Source: Chloroflexota bacterium
GTDB lineage: Bacteria; Chloroflexota; UBA6077
Direction: 5' to 3'
Length of the DNA: 7,911 nt
NCBI GenBank assembly: GCA_021786215.1
Contig: JAJYNT010000009.1
Span: 1 to 7,911 of the forward strand
Positions within the stretch are counted from its first letter, which is position 1. Each line of letters begins with the position of its first letter. The notes under the pieces were generated by a model, which saw nothing but the letters and a program-made list of their open reading frames with translations, had not been told where the DNA came from and searched no databases. Made by a program: the position numbers and the translations under genes. Shown piece after piece: positions 1 through 6,446 of the stretch.

Positions 1-112
1 GGCTCTCGGTGGACCGCGTCTCGTTCCGACGCCCGCGACGAAACCGTGATCGGCCGATCAAGCGGGCGATTGGACAAGACGAAATAGGAGAGTTTTTCGC
101 GAGCGTCGTTAG
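1..112. other. window edge downstream of yvcK, no gene supported
   Basis: This short stretch lies downstream of the yvcK stop codon, in the direction of its transcription. It holds a perfect 14-bp palindrome, TGATCGGCCGATCA, at 47-60. I see no hairpin with a T-run that would end minus-strand transcription, so yvcK may be co-transcribed with a gene beyond the left edge. A minus-strand frame beginning with TTG at about position 76 stays open to the edge, but it has no Shine-Dalgarno sequence and no recognisable protein, so I do not call it. Confidence 0.4.
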
Positions 113-1444
113 CTACGCCGATTCGGCGGTTACGTCGGACTCAGAATGCCCTCCGTTTGTCGCGGGTGGTTGGCTCACCACGTCAGCCTTGTCGTAGTAA
201 AGGCGCATGAGAGCCTGAGCCAGCTTCTTGGGATCGTGGCGCAGCGGATTCCGAGAATCGATGACGTCGGCCTGGACCACCTCGGTGCCCTCTATATCAG
301 AGCCATCGCCCCGGTAGGCTACCTGGCTCACACGCCACTGGGGCGGCAACTCCGCCCCCAATCGATCGTTCGCCACGACGAAGTGGAAGGGGTTCTCCGG
401 CAGGTGACGCAGCAGCGCCCGCATATGGTCCTGAACCATGAAGTTGTCGGTTTCCCCCCGCTGGGTCGCCACATTGCAGACGTACACCTTCAGGGCCCTG
501 GAGCCCGCCAGCGCCCGAGCCAGATCCTCCACCAACAGGTTGGGCAGCACGCTCGTATAGAGGCTGCCGGGACCCACAACCACCATATCGGCATCCAGGA
601 TCGCTCGGATTGCCTCCGGATAGGCGGCCGGGTGCTCGGGTTCCAGATAGACCCTCTTGATGGGCTGGGAACTCTTGGAGATATTTGACTCGCCCTCCAC
701 CGTGGCCTCGTCCACCAGCTGGGCGCAGAGGGTCAGGTTCTCCAGGGTCGAGGGCAGGATCTGCCCGCGCACAGCCAGAACTCTGCTGGATTCTCGAATC
801 GCTTGCTCAAAGTTCCCTGTGATACCCGACATGGCCACGATGAACAGGTTGCCGAAGCTGTGGCCATCCAGTCCGGACCCTTCGCTAAAGCGGTATTGGA
901 ACAGCTTGGTCATCAGAGGCTCCGCATCAGCCAGCGCGACAATGCAGTTGCGGAAATCCCCCGGCGGCAGCACCCCCAACTCCCGACGGAGCCGGCCAGA
1001 GCTACCGCCGTCGTCGGCCACCGTCACTATGGCAGCGATATTGGTGGTGTATTCCTTCAGTCCACGGAGCAGGGTGGATAGCCCTGTGCCGCCTCCTATC
1101 GCCACGATCTTCGGCCCTCGCTGCCGATGGCGGTGGTTGTACACCATCTCCACCAGGTTGCTGCCACGGCCGTTGGGCATGACGGCGGAGAGCAGCGATT
1201 CGTTCAGCCTCCAGAAGGCCACCACCAGCAGCCCGAGTCCACAGGCGACGAAGATGGCGCCGCGGATAGGCCTATCGATGAATTGTAGGGTCAGGGAAGC
1301 CACGTAACCTGGGAAAGGCTGGGTACGATACGCTTGGACGAGCAGGTAGGCCAGCCCCAGGCTGACCAGAACGAGGCCCAGGGTCAGCAGCCCGAGCCAA
1401 CGCTTGATACGCATTCCCGGGTAGAGCCACTTGATAAAGCTCAC
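113..1444 (-). CDS. yvcK: YvcK/GlmR-family protein with N-terminal membrane anchor
   Basis: This 443-residue protein has two parts. Residues 1-110 hold two likely transmembrane helices (about 16-38 and 59-80) followed by a basic stretch. Residues 111-443 form the YvcK/CofD-like domain with its full set of motifs: GGGTG at 117-121, ADDGGSSG at 143-150, PPGDFRN at 160-166, GHSFGNL at 194-200, EGESNI at 250-255, GPGSLYTS at 291-298 and CNVATQRGETDNF at 323-335. In Bacillus, family members bind UDP-sugars and tune precursor supply for peptidoglycan synthesis and growth on gluconeogenic carbon. They are usually soluble and about 320 residues long, so the anchored N-terminus is an extension that should place the domain at the inner membrane face. 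The start is GTG, with AAGGA eight bases upstream. The gene lies 85 bases downstream of the small membrane-protein gene, probably in the same transcript. Family assignment is firm; the exact role in this organism is inferred. Confidence 0.93.
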   Translation of the reverse strand: MSFIKWLYPGMRIKRWLGLLTLGLVLVSLGLAYLLVQAYRTQPFPGYVASLTLQFIDRPIRGAIFVACGLGLLVVAFWRLNESLLSAVMPNGRGSNLVEMVYNHRHRQRGPKIVAIGGGTGLSTLLRGLKEYTTNIAAIVTVADDGGSSGRLRRELGVLPPGDFRNCIVALADAEPLMTKLFQYRFSEGSGLDGHSFGNLFIVAMSGITGNFEQAIRESSRVLAVRGQILPSTLENLTLCAQLVDEATVEGESNISKSSQPIKRVYLEPEHPAAYPEAIRAILDADMVVVGPGSLYTSVLPNLLVEDLARALAGSRALKVYVCNVATQRGETDNFMVQDHMRALLRHLPENPFHFVVANDRLGAELPPQWRVSQVAYRGDGSDIEGTEVVQADVIDSRNPLRHDPKKLAQALMRLYYDKADVVSQPPATNGGHSESDVTAESA

Positions 1445-1529
1445 CTCTATTGTCCTTCCAGGCGAAGCCCATTGGCAGACATCACCATCATTAGACTCCC
1501 CTTGAGACCACCATCAGAGTTTCCATCGC

Positions 1530-1871
1530 TCAAGGAGTTGCCCTGGCCACGACAAAGCTGACCACACTCACCACCAGAGCGGATAGGAACGCGCCCTCGA
1601 ACCCACTGACTCTCACACCCAGGGGGAACTGCGCCGCCAACCAGAAGACGAAAGCGTTAATGACGAGGGTAAAGAGGCCCAGCGTGAGAAAGTTGAGCGG
1701 CAAGGTGAAAAAGAGCAGTATAGGTTTCACCAGCACGTTCAGGACACCCAGCACAACGGCAAACATCAGGACCGAGCCAACGCTCCGAATCGCCAGCTGC
1801 TCAGGGAGCAGGTATGCTGCCACAACTATTGCGATCGCCGTGATCGTCAGCCGCAACAGGGCACCGGACAT
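1530..1871 (-). CDS. small four-helix membrane protein, YvlD / phage holin family 4 type (Pfam PF04020-like)
   Basis: This 113-residue, very hydrophobic protein has about four membrane helices (roughly 5-22, 31-49, 51-81 as a long or re-entrant segment, and 91-110). Its hallmark is the segment around residues 46-80, where a VLVKPILLFFTLPL pattern is followed by LTLGLFTLVINA. That pattern is typical of the family often labelled 'mycobacterial 4 TMS phage holin' or YvlD. Despite the name, most members are ordinary chromosomal genes of unknown function, and there is no phage gene nearby. The ATG start has AGGAG five bases upstream. It is preceded by a promoter-like sequence and followed by yvcK after 85 bases, so co-expression with yvcK is likely. 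A role in membrane or envelope stress is possible by analogy with Bacillus yvlD but is not shown here. Confidence 0.85.
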   Translation of the reverse strand: MSGALLRLTITAIAIVVAAYLLPEQLAIRSVGSVLMFAVVLGVLNVLVKPILLFFTLPLNFLTLGLFTLVINAFVFWLAAQFPLGVRVSGFEGAFLSALVVSVVSFVVARATP

Positions 1872-1936
1872 CTCCGCTCCTAGGTCAGGGGAGGTAGGGC
1901 AAGAAGCATTCCGCTCGCGTCACAGGGGTTTGAGGG

Positions 1937-1965
1937 AGTGTAGGCTACTAATTGCCTGATGTCAA
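1937..1965 (-). promoter_or_regulatory. sigma-70-type promoter for the membrane protein-yvcK unit
   Basis: On the minus strand a perfect -35 box TTGACA (1965-1960) is followed by a 17-base spacer and the -10 box TACACT (1942-1937, four of six consensus bases). Transcription would begin near 1930, giving a leader of about 60 bases before the ATG at 1871. The position, in the 116-base gap after the phosphorylase gene, means the downstream pair can be expressed independently of it. Confidence 0.65.
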
Positions 1966-1987
1966 TCGAAAACTACGAGATCACCGA

Positions 1988-4411
1988 TTACTTGCGGCCC
2001 AGCCGGACCTCCACATGGTGGGTGGCCCCGTCACGAAAATCAGGCAGCAGGTTGCCCTTGATCTCCTTGCCGTCCACCTTCACCATGGAGACTCCTTTGG
2101 AAACGTGGTCGGGGTTGCTGATCTCGACATGGTAGCGCGCCCCGCGAAAATCGCGACGAATCTCCGCGCGATCCCAACTCATTGGCAGACAGGGATCGAT
2201 CACCAGACCTCGCACCTCTGGCCGAACACCCAGGATCCAGTCGGTGCTGGCCCGCCACATCCAGGCCGCGGTGCCGGTGGTCCAGGTAAACTCCCCTTCG
2301 CCGAAGTTGGGGTGATCAGGGCCGTAGATATACTCCGCGTAGACGTAGGGCTCGGCCTTGTAGAGGTTCGGGTCCTTGCCCCGGGTCAAGAAAGAGGTTT
2401 CCCTCCAGTAATGGAAGGCCATGTCACCTCGCCCCAGCATCGTCTCCGCGATAACCGTCCAGGCAACCGGGTGGTTGAAGATAGTTCCATTCTCCTTCGT
2501 ACCCGGCGCGAAACGGGTGATGATCCCTATGGTATGGTCGGGCTGCCGGTAGGAAGGCAGGAACAGGGCCGGTCCGTATGGGGTATCCAGCCTCTCCCGC
2601 ACGGAGTTCATCGCGCGAATGGCCCGATCCCCCTCCGCCACGCCCCCCAGAACAGCCCAGGCCTGGGCATTCAGATAGATGGTGCCTTCGGTGTTGGCAC
2701 GGCTCCCCAGAAGCTCCCCGCTGTCCTTTGATGCGCGCCAGTACCAATCGCCATCCCACGCATATCGATTGATGGCGTCCCTGGTCCTGTTGTACTCGAT
2801 CATGACGCGACCCCGAGCGCGGCTATCCCCCAGGACATCGAACAGATCGGCCACCTCCCTCAACATCCACGCCAGGAAGTGGCTGTTCATGATGCTTTCG
2901 CCCCGTCCAAGAGGGCCCACAAAGTTGAGACCGTCGTTCCAGTCTCCGGCCACGATCAGGGAGAGGCCACGCTCACTTCGCTGCTTGAGGGCATAGAAAA
3001 GCCCCCTCACCATGTGCTCTCTCACCGTGCCCTCTCCCGCGTCCAGATACGGGATCGCCTCCTGAAGGAAGTCCAGATCGCCGGTCTCCTTGACGTAGTT
3101 GAGGACGCACATCACCAGCCACAGCGGGTCATCGACGTGGCCTGTGACCGCTCCCGTGTTGGTCAGTGGATCCCAGTTGTGTATAGTGCTTCCGTTGGCA
3201 AACTGGTGGGCGATGATGGTGACGGTCCGGCGCCGCGCCATCTCCAGGTCGTTGGGCAGTACCCCGAGAATATCCTGGGATAGGTCCCGGAACCCCATGA
3301 TGGAACCGCCACCGATGTAATAGGAGGCCATCCGGGCCCAGTGCGCGGTGATCCAGGTCTGATACTTGTTCCACACGTTCACGGAGAGGTCGAACTCGGG
3401 GTCCGGCGTCCTCACCATCAACTTTCCAATGTAGTCATCCCAGAACTCCCGCAACTGGCTGAAGGCGTACATGACGTCGCCAGTGTCGGCGTACTTCGCC
3501 TTGATCCTAGCAGCTTCCTCTCGCCGATCCTTCGAGATCGCTCCAATGGTGATGTGGAATCTCACCTCTTCGCCGGGATCCAGCACCAGATCGTGCTGGA
3601 AGGCTCCTATTGAGTCGTACCCATCGCCCTGGCTGTTGGTGCAGCTTCCTCGCTCCACCACGGCTGGCGCCTGCCAGTCCCTGTATTCCCCGAGGAAGGC
3701 CCGTCGAACGCAGTCGAAGCCCTGGAAGGGCAGACTGGTGGTCATGAAGACGTACTTGTTCCACTCGATGTTAGGGGTCTGGCCCACCACCATGCTCACC
3801 GTCGGCCAGTAACGCTTGGTAGCGTAGACGATCCCGTTTTCCAGCCTCACTTCATTGAACAGCACGTGGAAGCTGCGCTCCGTAAGGTCGGGAGCGTAGC
3901 TGGAAAGGGTCCACTCGGAGTAGGGAAAGAGGCTGATCCGGCGTCGCCGGTCGCTGCGGTTCCTCATCGTCACGACCCAGAACTCCACGTTTTCGTCCTG
4001 GGGAACGAAGTAGAGGATCTCCCCTTCGATGTCGTTGGTCCGCGACTGGATCCAGCTGTAACCCAATCCATGGTGAGCTTCCCAGGATTGGAACGGTTTC
4101 AGGCAGGGCTGCCAGTTGAGGCTCCAATACTCCCCGGAGTCGTTGTCTCGCACGTAGACATACCTGCCCGGCCGGTCCTGAAGTATGGACTCCCCCGGGA
4201 ACCACCGGTGGATACGATCGTATCCCGAGCCGTGGATGAAGGAGTAGCCGCCTCCTGTCTGGGAAATCAGGGCGCAATACTCCTCGTTAGACAGATAGTT
4301 GACCCAGGGCCTCGGAATGTCCGGTCGCTTGATGATGTACTCCAGACCATCATCGGAGAAGCGCCCGTACTCCGTCTCTATCAACGGTGTCTCCACCACC
4401 TGCTGCGCCAT
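1988..4411 (-). CDS. GH94 glycoside phosphorylase (cellobiose / chitobiose phosphorylase-like)
   Basis: This is a complete 807-residue GH94 (former glycosyltransferase 36) enzyme, expected to split a beta-linked glucosyl or N-acetylglucosaminyl disaccharide with phosphate, with inversion, to give a sugar 1-phosphate. The usual architecture is present: N-terminal beta-sandwich (about 15-290), linker helices, (alpha/alpha)6 barrel (about 335-725) and a C-terminal jelly roll. The likely catalytic acid is Asp493 in GDWNDG (489-494). Other conserved active-site stretches are GFRDLSQD (373-380), KENGTIFNH (639-647) and TTGTAAW (711-717). No signal peptide is seen, so it is cytoplasmic and probably acts on imported disaccharides. 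From memory, the segments DRPGRYVYVRDNDSGEYW and NPDHVSKGV resemble chitobiose phosphorylases, while those enzymes and cellobiose phosphorylases usually have ADWNDC rather than GDWNDG. Specificity is therefore open. The ATG start has an AGGGGG-containing ribosome site. No sugar transporter is visible next to it. Confidence 0.92.
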   Translation of the reverse strand: MAQQVVETPLIETEYGRFSDDGLEYIIKRPDIPRPWVNYLSNEEYCALISQTGGGYSFIHGSGYDRIHRWFPGESILQDRPGRYVYVRDNDSGEYWSLNWQPCLKPFQSWEAHHGLGYSWIQSRTNDIEGEILYFVPQDENVEFWVVTMRNRSDRRRRISLFPYSEWTLSSYAPDLTERSFHVLFNEVRLENGIVYATKRYWPTVSMVVGQTPNIEWNKYVFMTTSLPFQGFDCVRRAFLGEYRDWQAPAVVERGSCTNSQGDGYDSIGAFQHDLVLDPGEEVRFHITIGAISKDRREEAARIKAKYADTGDVMYAFSQLREFWDDYIGKLMVRTPDPEFDLSVNVWNKYQTWITAHWARMASYYIGGGSIMGFRDLSQDILGVLPNDLEMARRRTVTIIAHQFANGSTIHNWDPLTNTGAVTGHVDDPLWLVMCVLNYVKETGDLDFLQEAIPYLDAGEGTVREHMVRGLFYALKQRSERGLSLIVAGDWNDGLNFVGPLGRGESIMNSHFLAWMLREVADLFDVLGDSRARGRVMIEYNRTRDAINRYAWDGDWYWRASKDSGELLGSRANTEGTIYLNAQAWAVLGGVAEGDRAIRAMNSVRERLDTPYGPALFLPSYRQPDHTIGIITRFAPGTKENGTIFNHPVAWTVIAETMLGRGDMAFHYWRETSFLTRGKDPNLYKAEPYVYAEYIYGPDHPNFGEGEFTWTTGTAAWMWRASTDWILGVRPEVRGLVIDPCLPMSWDRAEIRRDFRGARYHVEISNPDHVSKGVSMVKVDGKEIKGNLLPDFRDGATHHVEVRLGRK

Positions 4412-4430
4412 CGACCTGCCCCCTAGTCAT

Positions 4431-4442
4431 CGGTAGCTACCG
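4431..4442. promoter_or_regulatory. 12-bp perfect palindrome upstream of GH94 gene, possible operator
   Basis: CGGTAGCTACCG is its own reverse complement and ends 19 bases before the phosphorylase start codon, so it lies in the leader or near the transcription start. It could be the operator of a dimeric sugar-responsive repressor. Perfect 12-bp palindromes are expected about twice by chance in a window of this size, so only its position argues for function. Confidence 0.25.
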
Positions 4443-4636
4443 GTTCGCGCTCAGCGTCCCAGCGATCCCTCTATCAGTTGGTATTTGCAGTGAAAGTGAG
4501 TGAGCAAGTCCGGTGCCAGTGGGGATGGGGAATGGCGCCGCAAGGGGGAAACAGCGTGGCACGGCCGTTGCTGACTCTACCTTCCGCCGAGCGGGCCGAT
4601 GGAATAGCGTCCTCCCGGCGGGAATGAGAGGAGACG

Positions 4637-4643
4637 AGGAGGT
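4637..4643 (+). promoter_or_regulatory. strong Shine-Dalgarno of the 98-aa gene
   Basis: AGGAGGT lies six bases before the ATG at 4650. It is a near-perfect complement of the 16S rRNA 3' end at ideal spacing. It is the main reason to accept the short plus-strand gene rather than the longer minus-strand frame that overlaps it. Confidence 0.8.
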
Positions 4644-4649
4644 ACCACA

Positions 4650-4946
4650 ATGAGCCAAAGCAAGGGTTCTGGTGGCCCAGCCGTCCGCAGGGAAACCGCG
4701 AACAAGCTGAGGGAACGATACGACTGGCTGCAGAGCTTCTCCGACGACGAACTGCGCGAGATCACCTATTGCAGCGTGGGAGAGAGCATGAGTGGTGAGG
4801 AGAGCTACTTCGACATCTCCCATCCCGAGAGGGGGGTGATCCAGGGAGAGCCAGGGGAGCAGATCCCAGAGGACTCCTGCTACGTACCCAAGAGCGAGAT
4901 CCGGCAGGATCTGTGGGACAAACTGGTTGGACCCTTCCACCGCTAG
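4650..4946 (+). CDS. hypothetical protein, 98 aa, acidic and soluble
   Basis: I do not recognise this protein. It is 98 residues long, with a charged helical start (about 12-38, including the motif YDWLQSFSDDELREITY at 24-40) followed by a less helical half holding YFDISHPERGVI (53-64) and SCYVP (76-80). Acidic residues are abundant; there are two cysteines (41 and 77) and no signal peptide or membrane helix. The compact, well-ended sequence and the excellent ribosome site make it a real gene. The SDDELREI segment suggests a short amphipathic helix that may bind a partner, but that is only an impression. It reads in the same direction as the 178-aa gene 139 bases downstream, and the two may share a transcript interrupted by the inverted repeat. 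It diverges from the phosphorylase gene. No function is proposed. Confidence 0.8.
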   Translation: MSQSKGSGGPAVRRETANKLRERYDWLQSFSDDELREITYCSVGESMSGEESYFDISHPERGVIQGEPGEQIPEDSCYVPKSEIRQDLWDKLVGPFHR

Positions 4947-4970
4947 GGGGCGGTGAACGGCTGACAGAAC

Positions 4971-5056
4971 ACCACGGAGGCAAGGAGTACACGGAGGCGG
5001 AGGAGTGGCTTGCCGCGCCGGTGCAGGTGGCTCGGGTCTCTCCATGTCTCCGTGGT
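4971..5056. repeat. imperfect inverted repeat of CACGGAG type (intergenic palindromic element)
   Basis: The left arm (4971-4987, ACCACGGAGGCAAGGAG) pairs with the right arm (5040-5056, CTCCATGTCTCCGTGGT) over 17 positions: 15 Watson-Crick pairs, one G-T and one A-A mismatch. Inside the left part the unit CACGGAGGC occurs twice (4973-4981 and 4990-4998), 17 bases apart. The loop is about 52 bases. The element fills most of the gap between the two unknown genes and ends 29 bases before the second start codon. Similar CCACGGAGACACGGAG / CTCCGTGTCTCCGTGG intergenic sequences are, as far as I recall, common in several environmental bacterial groups, including Chloroflexota, so this is probably a decayed member of a dispersed family. 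As RNA it could fold into a stable stem and affect expression of the downstream gene. There is no T-run after it, so it is not a standard terminator. Confidence 0.75.
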
Positions 5057-5085
5057 TTCTCCAGCTTTCAAGCAAGAGGTGAGAG

Positions 5086-5622
5086 ATGGCCGAGACCAGG
5101 ATCGAAGACGATGCGCTGCTGGGCTTGAGCCCGCTACCCGACTTCAACCCGGACGAGCGCCGCTATGGGGTTCACGTGCGGGAAACCCTGATGAGGCTGC
5201 TCAGGGGCGAGCGAGATCAACTGGACCTCTTGACCAGATACCACAGAGAGCCCGACCACCTGGGTGCCGTGCCACCCCCACCGACCGTCGACGTCCGGGC
5301 CATGCGGCTGGCAAAGGTAGACGAGATCCTCTCCTGCAGCATCCGATTCCTGCACGATGGCTCCGATGGGGGACCAGTAGCGCAATGGGCTGACCACGCC
5401 CGGGGGATACTCTTCCAGACACGGGATTTCCCCACCAGGTTCCCTCACATCGTCATCGAGCGAACAGACACTTTTGACGTGGAGAAGGGCGAGCCCATCA
5501 CGAGCAGTTGGTGCGTGCACCGGATCCAGAACCAACGACAGAACATCCGGATCAACCGGGCACTGGACGTCGTGAATATCGGCGTGAGTCTGGGCCTAGA
5601 GTTGCTCAGGTTCGGGCGCTAG
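5086..5622 (+). CDS. hypothetical protein, 178 aa
   Basis: I do not recognise this protein. It is 178 residues, soluble by appearance, with no signal peptide. The N-terminal third (about 23-55) is charged and probably helical (VHVRETLMRLLRGERDQLDLL region). A proline-rich linker follows at 62-66 (VPPPPT), then a mixed region with WADHARGI (101-108) and a beta-like stretch FPHIVIERTDTFDV (119-132). The end is helical or beta (residues 150-178). There are only two cysteines (84 and 143), and no classical catalytic motif is visible. The ATG has AGAGGTGAG just upstream, with AGGTG four bases from the start. The start fits the end of the inverted repeat well, leaving a short leader. It may belong with the 98-aa gene upstream. 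It converges with the universal stress protein gene, with 123 bases between the two stop codons and no obvious terminator. Confidence 0.75.
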   Translation: MAETRIEDDALLGLSPLPDFNPDERRYGVHVRETLMRLLRGERDQLDLLTRYHREPDHLGAVPPPPTVDVRAMRLAKVDEILSCSIRFLHDGSDGGPVAQWADHARGILFQTRDFPTRFPHIVIERTDTFDVEKGEPITSSWCVHRIQNQRQNIRINRALDVVNIGVSLGLELLRFGR

Positions 5623-5745
5623 CGGCAGTTCTACTTCATGCGGAGCAACAGCTCTCCCACCCAGGCAACCGGGGCCGCCGAGAAGTGCGGGGCCAGCTTG
5701 TCACTAGGGCAGCTCTCGTGCCAACCAAGTTGCTGCTGAAGCTGA

Positions 5746-6192
5746 TCAACGCACCACCAGGACGTCGCACGTGGCGCGGTCCACCACTCGGGTGGCGGTA
5801 CTGCCGAGCAGCGTGCCCCATATCCCGGAGTGCCCCGAGTGGCCGATCACTATTAGATCCACTCCACGCTCCTCAATGAACTGGAGGATAGACTGGGCTG
5901 CATGGCCGACCGCTGTCTCGATCTTCAGTTCGGCACCCTGCTCCCGCGCCAGGGCCTCCGCCTGTCGACGCAACTGTTCGAAATAGGACTTTCTGAGATC
6001 TTCCTCTTCATCCACCTCCCCCACACCTTTCGCATAGCGAGCGGTGTGCTCATCCACGGACAGGACCGTGATCTCGGCATTGTGCTGCTCAGCCAGTGAC
6101 GTGGCTCGCTGGAGAGCCTTGATAGAGCCTGGCGAACCATCGAACGGAACCAGGATCCTTCTGTAGGGCTGTGACGCGGGTTCTCTCGTCAT
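5746..6192 (-). CDS. universal stress protein (UspA family, ATP-binding type)
   Basis: This 148-residue single-domain protein has the Usp alpha/beta fold: first strand RRILVPFDGSPGS (11-23), a helix with KALQRATSLAEQHNAEI, and a C-terminal strand-loop-helix. The nucleotide motif G-x2-G-x9-G-S is intact (Gly117, Gly120, Gly130, Ser131, within VIGHSG...LLGS), and the conserved Asp18 of the first loop is present, so it should bind ATP. Usp proteins act in the cytoplasm during starvation and other stresses; the exact partner is unknown. I chose the ATG at 6192 rather than the TTG at 6201. GAGGA (6206-6202) lies nine bases before the ATG but directly against the TTG, which would leave no spacing. 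The acidic insert after strand 2 (EVDEEEDLRK, 59-68) is a variable Usp region. It follows the regulator gene in the same direction but has its own promoter-like sequence, 254 bases away. Confidence 0.92.
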   Translation of the reverse strand: MTREPASQPYRRILVPFDGSPGSIKALQRATSLAEQHNAEITVLSVDEHTARYAKGVGEVDEEEDLRKSYFEQLRRQAEALAREQGAELKIETAVGHAAQSILQFIEERGVDLIVIGHSGHSGIWGTLLGSTATRVVDRATCDVLVVR

Positions 6193-6281
6193 TCCTTTCA
6201 ATCCTCACCGCTCAGTCTCATCCGCGGACGCGACCTTCCGACAGGTATGGCCAAACATGGGGGGGGCCCTACCGAGAGCCC

Positions 6282-6309
6282 AGTATAGCGGAGAGGGTCT
6301 CCCCCGCAA
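6282..6309 (-). promoter_or_regulatory. candidate promoter for the universal stress protein gene
   Basis: On the minus strand a -10 box TATACT (6287-6282, five of six consensus bases) lies 16 bases after a weak -35 box TTGCGG (6309-6304). The resulting leader would be about 85 bases and would contain an eight-base C run (G8 at 6259-6266 on the plus strand). The strong -10 supports it, the poor -35 weakens it. Confidence 0.45.
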
Positions 6310-6446
6310 AGAAGTGGTGCCGAACAGGGGCTACAGCGGCCGCTGGCGCTGCTGAGCGCAGGTCAGCACCAGGTTCACGGCGCGAACGAGAAGCATCAGG
6401 ATGACGCCGAGGGCGTGATCGGCCAGGTAACCTCGCCCAATCGGCT

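Larger units (their letters stand above)
4412..4649. other. divergent intergenic region between GH94 gene and unknown gene pair
   Basis: This 238-base region must hold the start signals of both the leftward phosphorylase gene and the rightward 98-aa gene. I found only weak sigma-70 candidates for either direction. The best leftward one is TTGCTC, an 18-base spacer and TACCAA, with half-matches to both boxes. The clear elements are a 12-bp palindrome at 4431-4442 and a strong Shine-Dalgarno sequence at 4637-4643. No RNA gene is recognised. Confidence 0.5.

Noticed and set aside
47..60. 14-bp perfect palindrome TGATCGGCCGATCA
   Set aside because: About one such palindrome per two windows of this size is expected by chance, and no gene start is visible next to it to give it a role.
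657..1307. 216-aa open frame on the plus strand
   Set aside because: It is antisense to the conserved YvcK domain, serine/proline-rich, and has no supporting start signal.
1500..1535. CCTTGAG / CTCAAGG inverted repeat at the end of the small membrane-protein gene
   Set aside because: A seven-base stem with a 22-base loop and no T-run is too weak for an intrinsic terminator, and yvcK follows in the same direction.
1530..1871. Prophage remnant, suggested by the 'phage holin' name of the family
   Set aside because: No endolysin, structural, integrase or attachment-site signal is nearby, and this family is mostly chromosomal despite its name.
1952..2731. 259-aa open frame on the plus strand
   Set aside because: It is antisense to the conserved catalytic and C-terminal parts of the GH94 gene and resembles no protein family.
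4437..5147. 236-aa open frame on the minus strand
   Set aside because: It lies across both plus-strand unknown genes and the inverted repeat, lacks a ribosome site, and has low-complexity, proline/serine-rich composition typical of an antisense shadow in GC-rich DNA. The plus-strand genes have strong start signals.
6334..6359. Palindrome CAGCGGCCGCTG and adjacent hairpin GCGCT-GCTG-AGCGC downstream of the regulator gene
   Set aside because: Considered as a terminator, but there is no T-run on the minus-strand side, the stems are short, and such GC-rich palindromes are common in this base composition.
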